A stretch of 57,828 nt of DNA from Melioribacteraceae bacterium (GTDB lineage: Bacteria; Bacteroidota; Ignavibacteria; Ignavibacteriales; Melioribacteraceae): the NCBI GenBank assembly GCA_023230485.1, contig JALNXG010000017.1, positions 1-57,828 of the forward strand. The letters are read 5' to 3'. Both the position numbers and the translations under genes were made by a program. Below, piece by piece: positions 1-9,011 of the stretch. The notes below the pieces were generated by a model. The model was given only the letters and a program-made list of their open reading frames with translations. It was not told where the DNA came from and did not search any database. The first letter of the stretch is position 1. Every line of letters begins with the position of its first letter.

Positions 1-42
1 AACAAAATCATATTAACAAAACATTATAGGAGCGGCACTGTT

Positions 43-255
43 ATGGCAGAGCGCAAACAAGGATCAGTAAAATGGTTCAACAACACAAAAGGTTTCGGAT
101 TTATTTCACAAGCTAACGGCGAAGATGTATTTGTACATTTTCAATCAATCGTAGGTGATGGTTATAAATCATTACAGGAAAACGACAAAGTAGAATTTAC
201 TTTAGCTCAGGGACCAAAAGGTCTTCAGGCTTCAGAAGTAAAAATTCTTAAATAA
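43..255 (+). CDS. csp: Cold-shock-domain protein (CspA family)
   Basis: A 70-residue single cold-shock domain, the usual size for the family. It is a small cytoplasmic nucleic-acid-binding beta barrel that binds single-stranded RNA or DNA and acts as an RNA chaperone. Both RNA-binding motifs are visible: RNP1 as KGFGFI (residues 16-21) and RNP2 as DVFVHF (28-33), with the leading KWFN motif at 10-13. The start is supported by an AGGAG ribosome site at 28-32, ten bases upstream. It is followed 20 bases later by a rho-independent terminator, so it is probably a monocistronic gene. The promoter would lie left of the window. Whether it is actually cold-induced cannot be told from this sequence. 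Confidence 0.96.
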   Translation: MAERKQGSVKWFNNTKGFGFISQANGEDVFVHFQSIVGDGYKSLQENDKVEFTLAQGPKGLQASEVKILK

Positions 256-275
256 GAATATAAATTTCTGCAGTT

Positions 276-302
276 AAACCCCGCCATTAAGCGGGGTTTT
301 TT
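276..302 (+). terminator. Rho-independent terminator after csp
   Basis: An AACCCCGC stem, CATTAA loop and GCGGGGTT arm are followed by a T run. The stem is almost entirely G:C, and it sits directly behind the cold-shock gene. Confidence 0.93.
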
Positions 303-321
303 ATTTTAAAAAGCTGCTCGA

Positions 322-990
322 TTAATACAATACCAATTTTTCTACCTCTTTTAATTCAAAATTGATCTCGCTATAACCGAGAATATTTCTAAGAAATCCG
401 GTAAATCCACCGCCTTCGATTGTAATGTGAGTTTTTATAATGCCTATATCAGGTACAATCCATTCAGTGATTTTATTTTTTGATCCCGCACCCGTTACTA
501 ATTCAGTAACTACTTTCATAGCGGTAAATTCACCTGCCGGTACTTTAATTTTCTCCTCGCCTACAACTACCCCTGTAATTGCAACAGTAGAAGAATCATC
601 ATCACCGAAATATTCATAGCCATTCCAAGTCCATGTTTTCCCTTTTACTAAAGGCAGAGGGAATCGAATTACTGGTTCTTTATAAAAAATTGTCGATTCT
701 TTAGTGAAAAACAAGAGGTATTTAAACTTACTATACGTATCTAATATGGAAATACTTGAGTCACTAATAACTAATTCTTGATAATACTTAAAATCATCAC
801 CATCAACCTTAATATATTGCTTTCCATTCTCATTTTTTAATTGATAGGTAACCTCACCGAAATCAGAATCAAGAATTAATTTATTTGCTTTTATATAAGG
901 ATAATAGACGTTCTTTTCCGGTTTATCTTTCCCGCCCGCTAAGAGTGATGAAGCAATCAATAACATCATTAATATTATTTTATTCTTCAT
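322..990 (-). CDS. Secreted protein of unknown function
   Basis: A 222-residue protein with a clear N-terminal signal peptide (MKNKIILMMLLIASSLLAGG). No cysteine follows it, so it is probably periplasmic or secreted rather than a lipoprotein. The rest is beta-rich. The C-terminal half has the pattern 'EKIKVPAGEF.AMKV ... WIVPDIGIIKT', seen in many uncharacterised envelope proteins of this phylum, in which a cleaved beta-barrel-like domain follows a region describing treated or converted values. I recognise no catalytic motif. It has an AGGAG-type ribosome site (plus-strand CTCCT just above 990). It is separate from the cytochrome/dehydrogenase pair upstream by about 90 bp, so it may or may not be co-transcribed. 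Confidence 0.8.
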   Translation of the reverse strand: MKNKIILMMLLIASSLLAGGKDKPEKNVYYPYIKANKLILDSDFGEVTYQLKNENGKQYIKVDGDDFKYYQELVISDSSISILDTYSKFKYLLFFTKESTIFYKEPVIRFPLPLVKGKTWTWNGYEYFGDDDSSTVAITGVVVGEEKIKVPAGEFTAMKVVTELVTGAGSKNKITEWIVPDIGIIKTHITIEGGGFTGFLRNILGYSEINFELKEVEKLVLY

Positions 991-1076
991 AAACTCTCCT
1001 TATATAATTAATAAAAAATTGTGTTCATTAATAATGCCGGGTGAACAATTAACCGTGCCTGATTTCTAAAGCATTA

Positions 1077-1373
1077 TTAATCCTTATTAGAATGTAAAGA
1101 AATAAGATATTCAATCATAGCTTTAATTTCGGTTTCAGTTGGCTTTAATCGTGCCGGACCGAACATCATATCCTCAGTTAGTTGCCTTAGTTCTTTTTTA
1201 TCCATCTTAGCGAAGTTATTACCGAATGCTCGTCCCTCGCTTCCATGACATCTTGTACATTTCTGTTTAAAGATAAGTTCTGCTTTTTTAAATTCTTCGG
1301 GAGTATTTTTTCTCGCTTGCTGAGCTGATATAACTCCGGAGAAGAATATGACTATGATAATAAAATATTTCAT
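1077..1373 (-). CDS. Small monohaem cytochrome c
   Basis: A 98-residue exported class I cytochrome c. A signal peptide ends near Ala17-Gln18, then a single haem-binding motif C39-T-R-C42-H43 with the typical 'CHGSEG' continuation. Methionines near 'MMFGPARL' could supply the sixth ligand. The ATG overlaps the stop of the upstream dehydrogenase gene by four bases (ATGA), so the two are almost certainly translated together. The inference is that this is the electron acceptor of the PQQ-type dehydrogenase, passing electrons from periplasmic sugar or aldehyde oxidation to the respiratory chain. The family call is secure. The partnership is inferred from the overlap. Confidence 0.9.
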   Translation of the reverse strand: MKYFIIIVIFFSGVISAQQARKNTPEEFKKAELIFKQKCTRCHGSEGRAFGNNFAKMDKKELRQLTEDMMFGPARLKPTETEIKAMIEYLISLHSNKD

Positions 1374-2560
1374 TTCCCTTTTTCCGTTAATCGATAAATA
1401 TAATTGCTATCATGAAGCATTCCATCTTCTGTGATAAAAATTCCGCCAGATTTAATATCATTAGTTACATCAACGGGTCTTCCGGCAATTTTATAATTTG
1501 CATCAATAAATTTTACGTAAGCTTTTTCGCCATACGGTTTTCCATTTTCAAAAAGCACGCGCGTTACTTGATAGCCCCCCGGTTTACTTCTATTCCATGA
1601 GCCGTGATAAGCTACGAATGCATCGCCTTTATGCTCGGAGGAAAAATTATCTCCCGTATAAAACATCATTGCGTTTGCAGCCCAATGCGCTCCACCCATC
1701 CATTCAGGGACAATTGTCTTTTCGGCTAATTCGATAATATCTTTCTTATCCATATATTCATAACGTGGAAGACGATTGCCTACTATATAAGGATGCCCGT
1801 AAAATCCGCCTTCAACATATTTATTCATTTCTTCGGGAGGATTATTATCTGTTATCGGCTGTTTATCTCTCGAATCGCCGACTTTTCTTCCGAACCAATC
1901 ACTGCCATGATCCATACCCCATATTTCATTAGTACCGGGACGTAAGACCAATTTTTCAGTATTACGAATTCCTGAAATAAATAATTTTTTATCATTACCG
2001 TTCATATCAAAAGACCAAATTTTTTGACGTTCAGAATTTGGTTCTTCGCTAATATTTCCCGAATCACCGATACCGGTATAAATTCTTCCGTTGTTTATTA
2101 GAAGAGGTCTCCAAGCATGTCCGCCTCCATCGGGCAGTTTTCCATTCGGAAGAACTGCATTTACTTCATCCGCTTTTCCATCATCATTTATGTCTTTAGT
2201 TTTATAAACCGCACCGCTTTCGGTAAACCAGATTTCACCTTCATTCCAGAGAACATAATAGACAACATTTTTTGCTTTATGATATTCGGTTAAGGTTTCA
2301 TAGTAACCATCAGAATCTTTGTCTTTAGCACAAGTGATGATATCGCTATTGAGACTGCTAAAATAAAGTGTGCCATCAGGAGCTTGTGTCATATGGCGTG
2401 GCGGGTACTTTGGATTAACTGCCACTGAAAGTTCATATCCATCTCTGACCCAAATACCTTCAGGAATATTTTTATTGCTCTTCTGTGCATCGGTATCGCA
2501 CGTTGTGAATAATGATAATAAAATAATTGAAAATATTTTTATTATGTATTTGTTATTCAT
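1370..2560 (-). CDS. PQQ-dependent sugar/sorbosone dehydrogenase-like lipoprotein
   Basis: A 396-residue protein starting with a lipoprotein-type signal (hydrophobic stretch ending LFTTC, Cys21). It then shows the six-bladed propeller pattern of the glucose/sorbosone dehydrogenase family: repeated 'G.W..DMNG', 'IWGMDHGSDWFG', 'GGFYGHPY', 'FVAYHGSWNR', 'GRPVDV' and a final IYRLT strand. Enzymes of this family oxidise aldoses or sorbosone in the periplasm using PQQ. The start has an AGGAG site a few bases upstream. The gene overlaps the following cytochrome c gene by four bases, fitting a dehydrogenase-cytochrome pair. The exact substrate cannot be read from the sequence, and some members of this fold do not bind PQQ. 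Confidence 0.82.
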   Translation of the reverse strand: MNNKYIIKIFSIILLSLFTTCDTDAQKSNKNIPEGIWVRDGYELSVAVNPKYPPRHMTQAPDGTLYFSSLNSDIITCAKDKDSDGYYETLTEYHKAKNVVYYVLWNEGEIWFTESGAVYKTKDINDDGKADEVNAVLPNGKLPDGGGHAWRPLLINNGRIYTGIGDSGNISEEPNSERQKIWSFDMNGNDKKLFISGIRNTEKLVLRPGTNEIWGMDHGSDWFGRKVGDSRDKQPITDNNPPEEMNKYVEGGFYGHPYIVGNRLPRYEYMDKKDIIELAEKTIVPEWMGGAHWAANAMMFYTGDNFSSEHKGDAFVAYHGSWNRSKPGGYQVTRVLFENGKPYGEKAYVKFIDANYKIAGRPVDVTNDIKSGGIFITEDGMLHDSNYIYRLTEKGK

Positions 2561-2677
2561 TTGGTACTCCTATCATAATTCTCTATTTTCTCTTCTTAAT
2601 ATAATAGATGAAAAATTCTTTTACACATATTGATTTGCCACATTTCTTATATTTATACATCAGATTAGAGGAAATAG

Positions 2678-3463
2678 ATGAGATTAAGAATCTTTTTTTT
2701 ATTATTGCTTTTTATTAGCTGTAAAGCGCAGAATGGGATAGAGCCAATGACACAATCAGATCTAATGGAACAATCAGACCCGATAGGACAACCAGGCACA
2801 GTAAAAATCCCAGACGCAATACAACCGGCAGACACTATGAAAAACACAATACCATTTACTTATCTAGCTTTAGGTGATTCTTATACAATCGGAGAGAGTG
2901 TTTCCGAAAATGAAAGATATCCTGTTCAATTTGCCGATTCAGTCAGACTTCTAAAATATAAAATAGAAAATCCATTAATAATTGCAAAAACAGGATGGAC
3001 AACCGACGAACTTAATAAAGGAATTGAGGCAGTTTCTCCTCAAGGGAAATATGATTTAGTAACACTCTTAATCGGTGTTAATAACCAGTACCGAGGAAGA
3101 GATACGGCTGAATACCGAACTCAATTTGCACAATTATTAAAGCGTTCAATAAATTTTGCAGTACTTGGTAATAAAGGTGTTATAGTTATTTCAATACCCG
3201 ATTGGGGTGTAACTCCCTTTGCTAAAGATAGAGAGCCGGAATTAATTGCTAAAGAGATTGATACATTTAATAAAATAAACAAGGAAGAATCGGAAAAGGA
3301 ATCAGTCTATTATTTTGATATAACAGGAATTTCGAGACAAGCCGTTACTTCGCCTGATTTAATTGCCAGAGATGGATTACATCCCTCCGGGAAAATGTAT
3401 GAACTCTGGATGAAACTATTTTTTGATAGAGCATTTTCTATATTGAAAGAGGGATTAAAATGA
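2678..3463 (+). CDS. SGNH/GDSL-family esterase lipoprotein
   Basis: A 261-residue outer-membrane or periplasmic lipoprotein. The signal ends in a lipobox with Cys15 (LFISC). A Pro/Gln/Asp-rich linker to about residue 58 is followed by an SGNH hydrolase domain: block I LALGDSYTIGE with nucleophile Ser68, block III-like 'IGVNNQYRG' giving the oxyanion-hole Asn, and block V D232-G-L-H235 giving the Asp/His pair. These hydrolases cleave ester or acetyl groups on lipids or carbohydrates; the substrate here is unknown. Its stop overlaps the kynureninase start by four bases (ATGA), so the two are translationally coupled, although a functional link is not obvious. Confidence 0.88.
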   Translation: MRLRIFFLLLLFISCKAQNGIEPMTQSDLMEQSDPIGQPGTVKIPDAIQPADTMKNTIPFTYLALGDSYTIGESVSENERYPVQFADSVRLLKYKIENPLIIAKTGWTTDELNKGIEAVSPQGKYDLVTLLIGVNNQYRGRDTAEYRTQFAQLLKRSINFAVLGNKGVIVISIPDWGVTPFAKDREPELIAKEIDTFNKINKEESEKESVYYFDITGISRQAVTSPDLIARDGLHPSGKMYELWMKLFFDRAFSILKEGLK

Positions 3464-4749
3464 AAAACAGTTTTGAATCAATTGATATTTTCGCAGCGAA
3501 AAGATTAGACAGCAAAGACAACTTAAAAAGTTTTCGTAATGAATTTGTTAATTCCGATCCCACAACTATCTATTTAGATGGAAATTCTCTCGGACGATTA
3601 CCTAAAAGAACTATTCCTTTGTTGGATAACGTTATTAATAAGGAATGGGGAAATGATTTAATCGGCAGTTGGAATAAATCATGGTACGATAAGCCATATA
3701 GGGTTGGTAATAAATTAGCAAAACTAATCGGTGCTAAAAATGAAGAAGTTATTATAACCGATTCTACTTCTATAAACTTATATAAACTTGTCTATGCTGC
3801 TCTCAGACACCAATCGGGAAGAACAAAAATCATTAGCGATGTTTTCAATTTCCCCTCTGATTTATATGTTATTCAAGGAATAATTAAGGAACTTGGCGGC
3901 AATCATAAATTAGAGCTAGCTCAAAGTGAAGATGGGATTACGATTTGTGATGATGCACTAAATAATTTGATTGATGAGAATACTGCTTTAGTCGTTTTGT
4001 CTCATACCGCATTCAAAAGCGGATTTGTTTATGATATGAAAAAGATAACTGAACTAGCTCATTCAAAAGGTGCTTTAGTGTTATGGGATCTAAGTCATTC
4101 AGCCGGTGCAGTCGAAATAAATCTTAATGATGCCAATGCTGATTTAGCAGTGGGTTGTACTTACAAATATCTAAATGGCGGACCTGGTTCGCCCGCATAT
4201 TTATATGTAAGAGAGGATATAATTGATAAATTAGAATCCCCTATATGGGGTTGGTTTGGCGATCAAGACCCATTCGCATTTAATCCGGAATATAAACCTG
4301 CTGCGAGTATAAAAAAATTTTTAGTAGGCACTCCCCCTGTTATTTCTCTTTCTGCAATCGAACCCGGACTTGATATTACATTAAAGGCAGGTATCACTAA
4401 TATCAGAGAAAAAAATATACGCCTTTCAGAATATATGATATTTCTAATTAATAATATTTTAGTCCCGCTTGGATTTTCTATTGGTTCACCACTTGATTCG
4501 AGTATAAGAGGAAGCCACGTTTCGTTGGTTCATCCCGAAGCTTATAGAATTAGTAAGGCAATGATACGAGGAATTAAAGACGATTTAAAAGTAATACCAG
4601 ATTATAGAAAACCGAACAATATAAGACTTTCGGTTTCTGGTATATATAGTTCATTTGAAGAAATTAATAAGGCAATTACTCTCATAAAAGATATTTCTGA
4701 TACTCGCTATTATGAAACTATTGCAATGCCAAAAGAGCTTGTAACATAA
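3460..4749 (+). CDS. kynU: Kynureninase
   Basis: A 429-residue fold-type I PLP enzyme that cleaves L-kynurenine to anthranilate and L-alanine. Family marks are the N-terminal 'IYLDGNSLGRLP', the cofactor aspartate in 'LWDLSHSAGA' and the Schiff-base lysine in 'GCTYKYLNGGPG' (Lys236). The length is normal for KynU. The start codon overlaps the stop of the upstream esterase. A GAF-PP2C gene follows 17 bp later. No tryptophan dioxygenase or formamidase is seen in the window, so the enzyme may serve tryptophan breakdown with partners elsewhere, or quinolinate-type NAD synthesis. The family call is firm; the pathway role is inference. Confidence 0.95.
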   Translation: MKNSFESIDIFAAKRLDSKDNLKSFRNEFVNSDPTTIYLDGNSLGRLPKRTIPLLDNVINKEWGNDLIGSWNKSWYDKPYRVGNKLAKLIGAKNEEVIITDSTSINLYKLVYAALRHQSGRTKIISDVFNFPSDLYVIQGIIKELGGNHKLELAQSEDGITICDDALNNLIDENTALVVLSHTAFKSGFVYDMKKITELAHSKGALVLWDLSHSAGAVEINLNDANADLAVGCTYKYLNGGPGSPAYLYVREDIIDKLESPIWGWFGDQDPFAFNPEYKPAASIKKFLVGTPPVISLSAIEPGLDITLKAGITNIREKNIRLSEYMIFLINNILVPLGFSIGSPLDSSIRGSHVSLVHPEAYRISKAMIRGIKDDLKVIPDYRKPNNIRLSVSGIYSSFEEINKAITLIKDISDTRYYETIAMPKELVT

Positions 4750-4766
4750 AAAGAGAGGGAAATAGA

Positions 4767-6059
4767 ATGCCCAAGAAAGATCTATTAAATAGCGAAAACG
4801 CCGCATACTTAAAGATATTTGAACGGCTTAAATTTTTTGAATCGGTCTCCTTAAAAATCACAGAGCGGAAACCTCTCTCCGAATTACTCGATGAAATAAT
4901 AATCACCAGTCAAGAACTATTAAAAAGTGAAGCTGCCTCCCTTCTATTGTATCATAAAAGTGACAGCAAATTACATTTTCATACGGTTCACGGGGATCAT
5001 ACAAATGAGCTACTTTCTAATACACTTGAAATTGGCGAAGGTCTTGCCGGTTCTTGTGCGAAACTCTTAGAGCCTTTTATTATAAATGAGTGCTATTCTG
5101 ATGAACGATTTAATCAGAATTATGATAAAAGAACCGGATTTAAAACACGTAATATGATCTGTTGTCCTATGATTAAAAATGGCTCTCTTGTGGGCGTAAT
5201 TCAGGTTATGAATAAAAAAGATAACCTCCCATACGATAATGAAGACAGAGATTTATTTTATGCCCTTGCTTCACAATGCGCCGTGTCAATTGAAAATGAA
5301 AGATTAATAGATATCGAAATAAAAAATATGCAGATGCAATATGAATTAGATACAGCACGTCATATTCAAGAAAAATATCTGCAACAAAAACTTCCTTCCT
5401 TTAATGATATTGATATGTCAATAAAATTAATTCCTGCAAAGGAAGTTGGTGGAGATTATTTCAGTATATTAAAAATCACCCCTCATAAAACGCTTATTTT
5501 TATTGGAGATGTCGCCGGTAAAAGCATTCCTGCGGCTTTAATTGTTCCTGTTCTTTATTCATTTATTAATTCTTATACACTTCTAAGAACGACTGATTTT
5601 AATCTAATCGATTTTACTTCTGCATTTAATAAATTTTTAATTACATGCACAACAGCAGATAAATATGCCACTGCTTGGTTGGGATTAATTGATCATAAAT
5701 TAAAAACATTGGAAAGCATTAATGCCGGGCATAATCCCACAATGATTATTAATAAAAGCGGGATTAAAAAGTTAGAAAGTGGCGGATTTATGCTTGGAGT
5801 TTTGGATGCTCCTTATATTTCGGAAACTGAAAAACTTAATCCCGATGATTTGATTGTTTTCTATACTGATGGAGTTACCGAAGCTATGGATATTGATGAG
5901 AATGAATTTGGCGAGGAACGATTTGAGAATTTTTTATTAGAAAAATACAATCAGATTCCGGAAGAAATTTCGATACAACTATTTGAGACGCTGAGTAATT
6001 ACAGAGCCGTGGCAGAACAAAGCGACGATATAACACTCGGGATTATGAAAATACTTTAG
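4767..6059 (+). CDS. GAF-domain PP2C (RsbU/SpoIIE-type) serine phosphatase
   Basis: A 430-residue cytoplasmic signalling protein with two parts. Residues about 30-175 form a GAF sensor domain (including 'SEAASLLLYHK', 'GEGLAGSC' and 'MICCPMIKNG'). A short coiled-coil linker containing 'DTARHIQEKYLQQKLP' leads to a PP2C-type phosphatase at about 220-430. The metal-binding motifs are visible as 'EVGGDYF', 'GDVAGKSIPAAL', 'NAGHNP' and 'FYTDGVTEA'. Such proteins dephosphorylate anti-sigma antagonist proteins in partner-switching pathways. No antagonist or anti-sigma kinase gene is adjacent. The stop abuts the ribD start with no gap, placing it in one unit with the riboflavin genes. A GGGA-rich ribosome site precedes the ATG. 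Confidence 0.93.
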   Translation: MPKKDLLNSENAAYLKIFERLKFFESVSLKITERKPLSELLDEIIITSQELLKSEAASLLLYHKSDSKLHFHTVHGDHTNELLSNTLEIGEGLAGSCAKLLEPFIINECYSDERFNQNYDKRTGFKTRNMICCPMIKNGSLVGVIQVMNKKDNLPYDNEDRDLFYALASQCAVSIENERLIDIEIKNMQMQYELDTARHIQEKYLQQKLPSFNDIDMSIKLIPAKEVGGDYFSILKITPHKTLIFIGDVAGKSIPAALIVPVLYSFINSYTLLRTTDFNLIDFTSAFNKFLITCTTADKYATAWLGLIDHKLKTLESINAGHNPTMIINKSGIKKLESGGFMLGVLDAPYISETEKLNPDDLIVFYTDGVTEAMDIDENEFGEERFENFLLEKYNQIPEEISIQLFETLSNYRAVAEQSDDITLGIMKIL

Positions 6060-7091
6060 ATGAATATAACCCACAAAAAATATATTTTGGAATGTTTTCG
6101 TCTTGCTAAGCAAGGCGAAGGATTTGTTAGTCCCAATCCATTAGTCGGTGCTGTAATTGTAAAAGGTGATAAAATAATTTCTACAGGTTATCATGAAAAA
6201 TATGGCTCTTTACATGCAGAAGCCAATGCAATAAATAATGCAAAAGAAAATTTAGTTGGAGCAACTCTCTATTGCAATCTTGAACCTTGTTCTCATACCG
6301 ATAAACAGACCCCTCCCTGTGCTCCCTTAATAGCTAAGTCGGGTATCAAAAAAGTTGTAATAAGTAATCTTGATCCTAATCCGAAAGTCAGCGGAAAGGG
6401 TATCAAAATTTTGCAAGATGCGGGTGTTGAAGTAATCGCCAATATTTGTGAAATCGAAGGGGCAGAACTCAATAAGTTTTTCCTTAAGTATATTACACAA
6501 CATATTCCTTATGTAACCATTAAAATTGCTCAATCGCTAGATGGAATAATAGCGATTAAAAATTCTGAAACTGCTATTACCGGAGAGAAATCGAGAGAAT
6601 TTGTTCATTCGCTTCGCAGTAAATATGACGCTGTTCTGGTGGGTGCGAATACTATTAAAATAGACAATCCACAGCTTAATGTAAGAAGTGTAAAAGGTAG
6701 AAATCCGATACGAACAATACTCGATAGAAATTGTTCTATCCCTCTCGATTCTTATGTAATTGCATCTGCTGCAGAACAGCCGACTTGGGTATATACAAAT
6801 TCCTCCCCCTTCCCGCCAGAAATCAAGATTATTCATGGAAATACAGATATAAACTCCATACTAAAGAATTTGGGAAGAGAAAAAATCACTTCCTTATTAA
6901 TTGAAGGGGGTTCAAATGTTTTCTCGCAATTTATTGATTCAGAATTGTATGACGAATTAATTTTATTAATCGCCCCCAAAATCTTAGGCGAAGGTATTCC
7001 CTCTTTTATTTCGCAAAAAACTCAAAAACTTAAACTAATTGCATCCGAGCGGCTGGGTGAGGATATTAAGTTAGTTTACCGAAAATTTTAG
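6060..7091 (+). CDS. ribD: Bifunctional riboflavin deaminase/reductase RibD
   Basis: A 343-residue enzyme for the second and third steps of riboflavin synthesis: deamination of the pyrimidinone and reduction of its ribose. The N-terminal deaminase shows zinc ligands H52-A-E54 and C77/C87 in 'PCSHTDKQTPPC'; the usual HTGRTPPC spacing is kept although the Gly-Arg is changed to Asp-Lys-Gln. The C-terminal reductase starts at about residue 150 ('TIKIAQSLDGIIA') and includes 'LLIEGGSNVFSQF'. The ATG directly follows the TAG of the upstream phosphatase gene. It heads a complete riboflavin set, and no FMN riboswitch is present in front of it. Confidence 0.96.
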   Translation: MNITHKKYILECFRLAKQGEGFVSPNPLVGAVIVKGDKIISTGYHEKYGSLHAEANAINNAKENLVGATLYCNLEPCSHTDKQTPPCAPLIAKSGIKKVVISNLDPNPKVSGKGIKILQDAGVEVIANICEIEGAELNKFFLKYITQHIPYVTIKIAQSLDGIIAIKNSETAITGEKSREFVHSLRSKYDAVLVGANTIKIDNPQLNVRSVKGRNPIRTILDRNCSIPLDSYVIASAAEQPTWVYTNSSPFPPEIKIIHGNTDINSILKNLGREKITSLLIEGGSNVFSQFIDSELYDELILLIAPKILGEGIPSFISQKTQKLKLIASERLGEDIKLVYRKF

Positions 7092-7142
7092 TCCATTTTT
7101 CATATCTTAGATGTTGATAAAATATTTTTTAATTAGGAAAGT

Positions 7143-7784
7143 ATGTTTACCGGATTAATAGAGCAGATAGGAGAAATTCATTCTTATCAAAACATTTCAG
7201 GCGGAAAAAGAATCAAAATATTTATGCCCGAAATTTTTGATGACTTAAAGATTATGGATTCAGTATGCGTTAATGGTGTTTGCTTGACTGTTACCGAAAT
7301 CTCTGGTAAAGAATTTACAATAGAGGCAGTCGGTACAACTTTAGAAAAAAGCACATTCTCAAATACCCTTTCAAAATCAAAAGTTAATCTCGAAAGAGCA
7401 ATGAAATTATCTGATCGACTCGGTGGGCATATAGTTCAAGGACACGTAAACGGAATCGGTACTATCCATAAAATTGTTAATAACGGCGAGAATTGGTTTA
7501 TCGAAATAAAACTTCCGGCTGATATATCACATTATTTTATTTCCGAAGGTTCAATCGCAATCGATGGAATTAGTCTAACAATTGCAGAGAAGAAGAATGA
7601 TATTGTAACAATTTCTGTAATTCCATTTACATGGCAGCATACCAATTTGCACTATAAAAAGATTGGCGAAAATGTTAATATCGAAATTGATATTATATCG
7701 AAATATGTAGAAAATTTTTTAATGAACGGCGCGAAAAAACCTCTCGTATTAACCGAAGAGAGATTAAGGGAATTAGGTTATTAG
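7143..7784 (+). CDS. ribE: Riboflavin synthase alpha chain
   Basis: A 213-residue enzyme that dismutates 6,7-dimethyl-8-ribityllumazine to riboflavin. It is built of two homologous lumazine-binding barrels. Repeat one begins MFTGLIEQIGEI and carries 'SVCVNGVCLTV'. Repeat two begins 'GHIVQGHVNGIGTI' and carries 'GSIAIDGISLTI'. The length is normal. An AGGAAAG site lies just before the ATG. A 51-bp gap separates it from ribD, the only real gap inside the riboflavin block, so an internal promoter is possible. The TAG stop abuts the ribBA start. Confidence 0.96.
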   Translation: MFTGLIEQIGEIHSYQNISGGKRIKIFMPEIFDDLKIMDSVCVNGVCLTVTEISGKEFTIEAVGTTLEKSTFSNTLSKSKVNLERAMKLSDRLGGHIVQGHVNGIGTIHKIVNNGENWFIEIKLPADISHYFISEGSIAIDGISLTIAEKKNDIVTISVIPFTWQHTNLHYKKIGENVNIEIDIISKYVENFLMNGAKKPLVLTEERLRELGY

Positions 7785-9011
7785 ATGGAAATAGTTTTTA
7801 ATACAATTGAAGAAGCTATTGAAGATATAAAAAATGGCAAGATGGTAGTAGTAGTGGACGATCCTGATAGAGAGAATGAAGGAGATATAATAGTTGCCGC
7901 AGAAAAAGTAACTCCCGAAATAGTTAATTTTATTACACGCGAAGCGAGAGGAATTCTTTGCCTTGCCATTACAGAAGAAAGGGCAAAAAAATTAAATCTC
8001 GAAAATATGGTTGAGGATAATACATCTCTTCATACAACTCCATTCACAGAATCGATCGATTATAAATTTGGTACAACTACCGGCGTATCTGCCTTCGATA
8101 GAGCAATAACGATATTAAAAGCAATTGATGAAAATGTAAAGCCGGATGATTTCGCAAAGCCGGGACATATATTTCCATTAGTGGCAAAAACCGGAGGTGT
8201 ATTAAAACGTGCAGGGCATACAGAAGCTACCATCGATTTAGCGCACCTTGCGGGTCTTAAACCAGCCGGAATCCTTTGCGAAATTCTTGACCATGATGGA
8301 ACAATGGCGCGAGTGCCGGCATTGTATGAGTTCGCTCTTAAACACAATCTTAAGCTCATTACTATAGCCGATCTAATTAATTACCGTAGTACGAAAGAAA
8401 AATTAGTAAAGAAAAGAGTAGTGATCGATCTCCCAACAAAGCATGGCGATTTCAGACTTCATCTTTATGATAATCTTCTAAATCCATTAGAAAATAATAT
8501 GGCATTAGTAAAGGGTGAGATCACTCCAGATAAGTCGATTCTTGTAAGAGTTCATTCGGAATGTTTAACCGGTGATGTATTCGGATCACGAAGATGCGAT
8601 TGCGGCGAACAACTAGATAATTCTCTTATGATGATCGAAAAAGAAGGTACAGGTATTTTGCTTTATATGAGACAGGAAGGAAGAGGCATCGGAATCGTAA
8701 ATAAGCTTCTCGCCTATTCTCTACAAGAAAAAGGACACGATACAGTAGAAGCAAATGAAGCTCTTGGATTCAAAGCCGATTTACGTGATTATGGAATTGG
8801 GGCACAAATTCTTAAAGATTTAGGTGTAAAAAAAATGCGGCTTATAACTAATAACCCGAGAAAAATAAAAGGATTAAGCGGACATGGTCTTGAAATTGTA
8901 GAGCGTGTATCAATCGAAATTCCCCCATCGGATTCAAACAAAAAATATCTCTCCACAAAGAGGGACAAACTAGGACATTTTCTAAATCTAATAGAGGTAA
9001 ATAATGGCTAA
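7785..9011 (+). CDS. ribBA: Fused DHBP synthase / GTP cyclohydrolase II RibBA
   Basis: A 408-residue two-domain enzyme supplying both starting units of riboflavin. Residues 1 to about 200 are 3,4-dihydroxy-2-butanone-4-phosphate synthase, with the acidic motif DDPDRENEGDI and 'RAGHTEATIDLAHLAG'. Residues from about 205 to 408 are GTP cyclohydrolase II, with the zinc-binding cysteines in 'HSECLTGDVFGSRRCDCGEQ' and the substrate motif 'MRQEGRGIGI'. Both sets of key residues look complete, so both activities are expected. The start abuts ribE, and the stop region overlaps ribH by eight bases. Confidence 0.97.
   Translation: MEIVFNTIEEAIEDIKNGKMVVVVDDPDRENEGDIIVAAEKVTPEIVNFITREARGILCLAITEERAKKLNLENMVEDNTSLHTTPFTESIDYKFGTTTGVSAFDRAITILKAIDENVKPDDFAKPGHIFPLVAKTGGVLKRAGHTEATIDLAHLAGLKPAGILCEILDHDGTMARVPALYEFALKHNLKLITIADLINYRSTKEKLVKKRVVIDLPTKHGDFRLHLYDNLLNPLENNMALVKGEITPDKSILVRVHSECLTGDVFGSRRCDCGEQLDNSLMMIEKEGTGILLYMRQEGRGIGIVNKLLAYSLQEKGHDTVEANEALGFKADLRDYGIGAQILKDLGVKKMRLITNNPRKIKGLSGHGLEIVERVSIEIPPSDSNKKYLSTKRDKLGHFLNLIEVNNG

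Noticed and set aside
1018..1055. Imperfect inverted repeat (AATTGTGTTCA ... TGAACAATT)
   Set aside because: It has a two-base bulge and a long loop with no T run. It could be an operator or weak terminator, but support is too thin to list.
5900..6060. FMN riboswitch in front of ribD
   Set aside because: ribD starts immediately after the stop of the phosphatase gene, and there is no leader with conserved riboswitch elements. The 51-bp ribD-ribE gap is too short.
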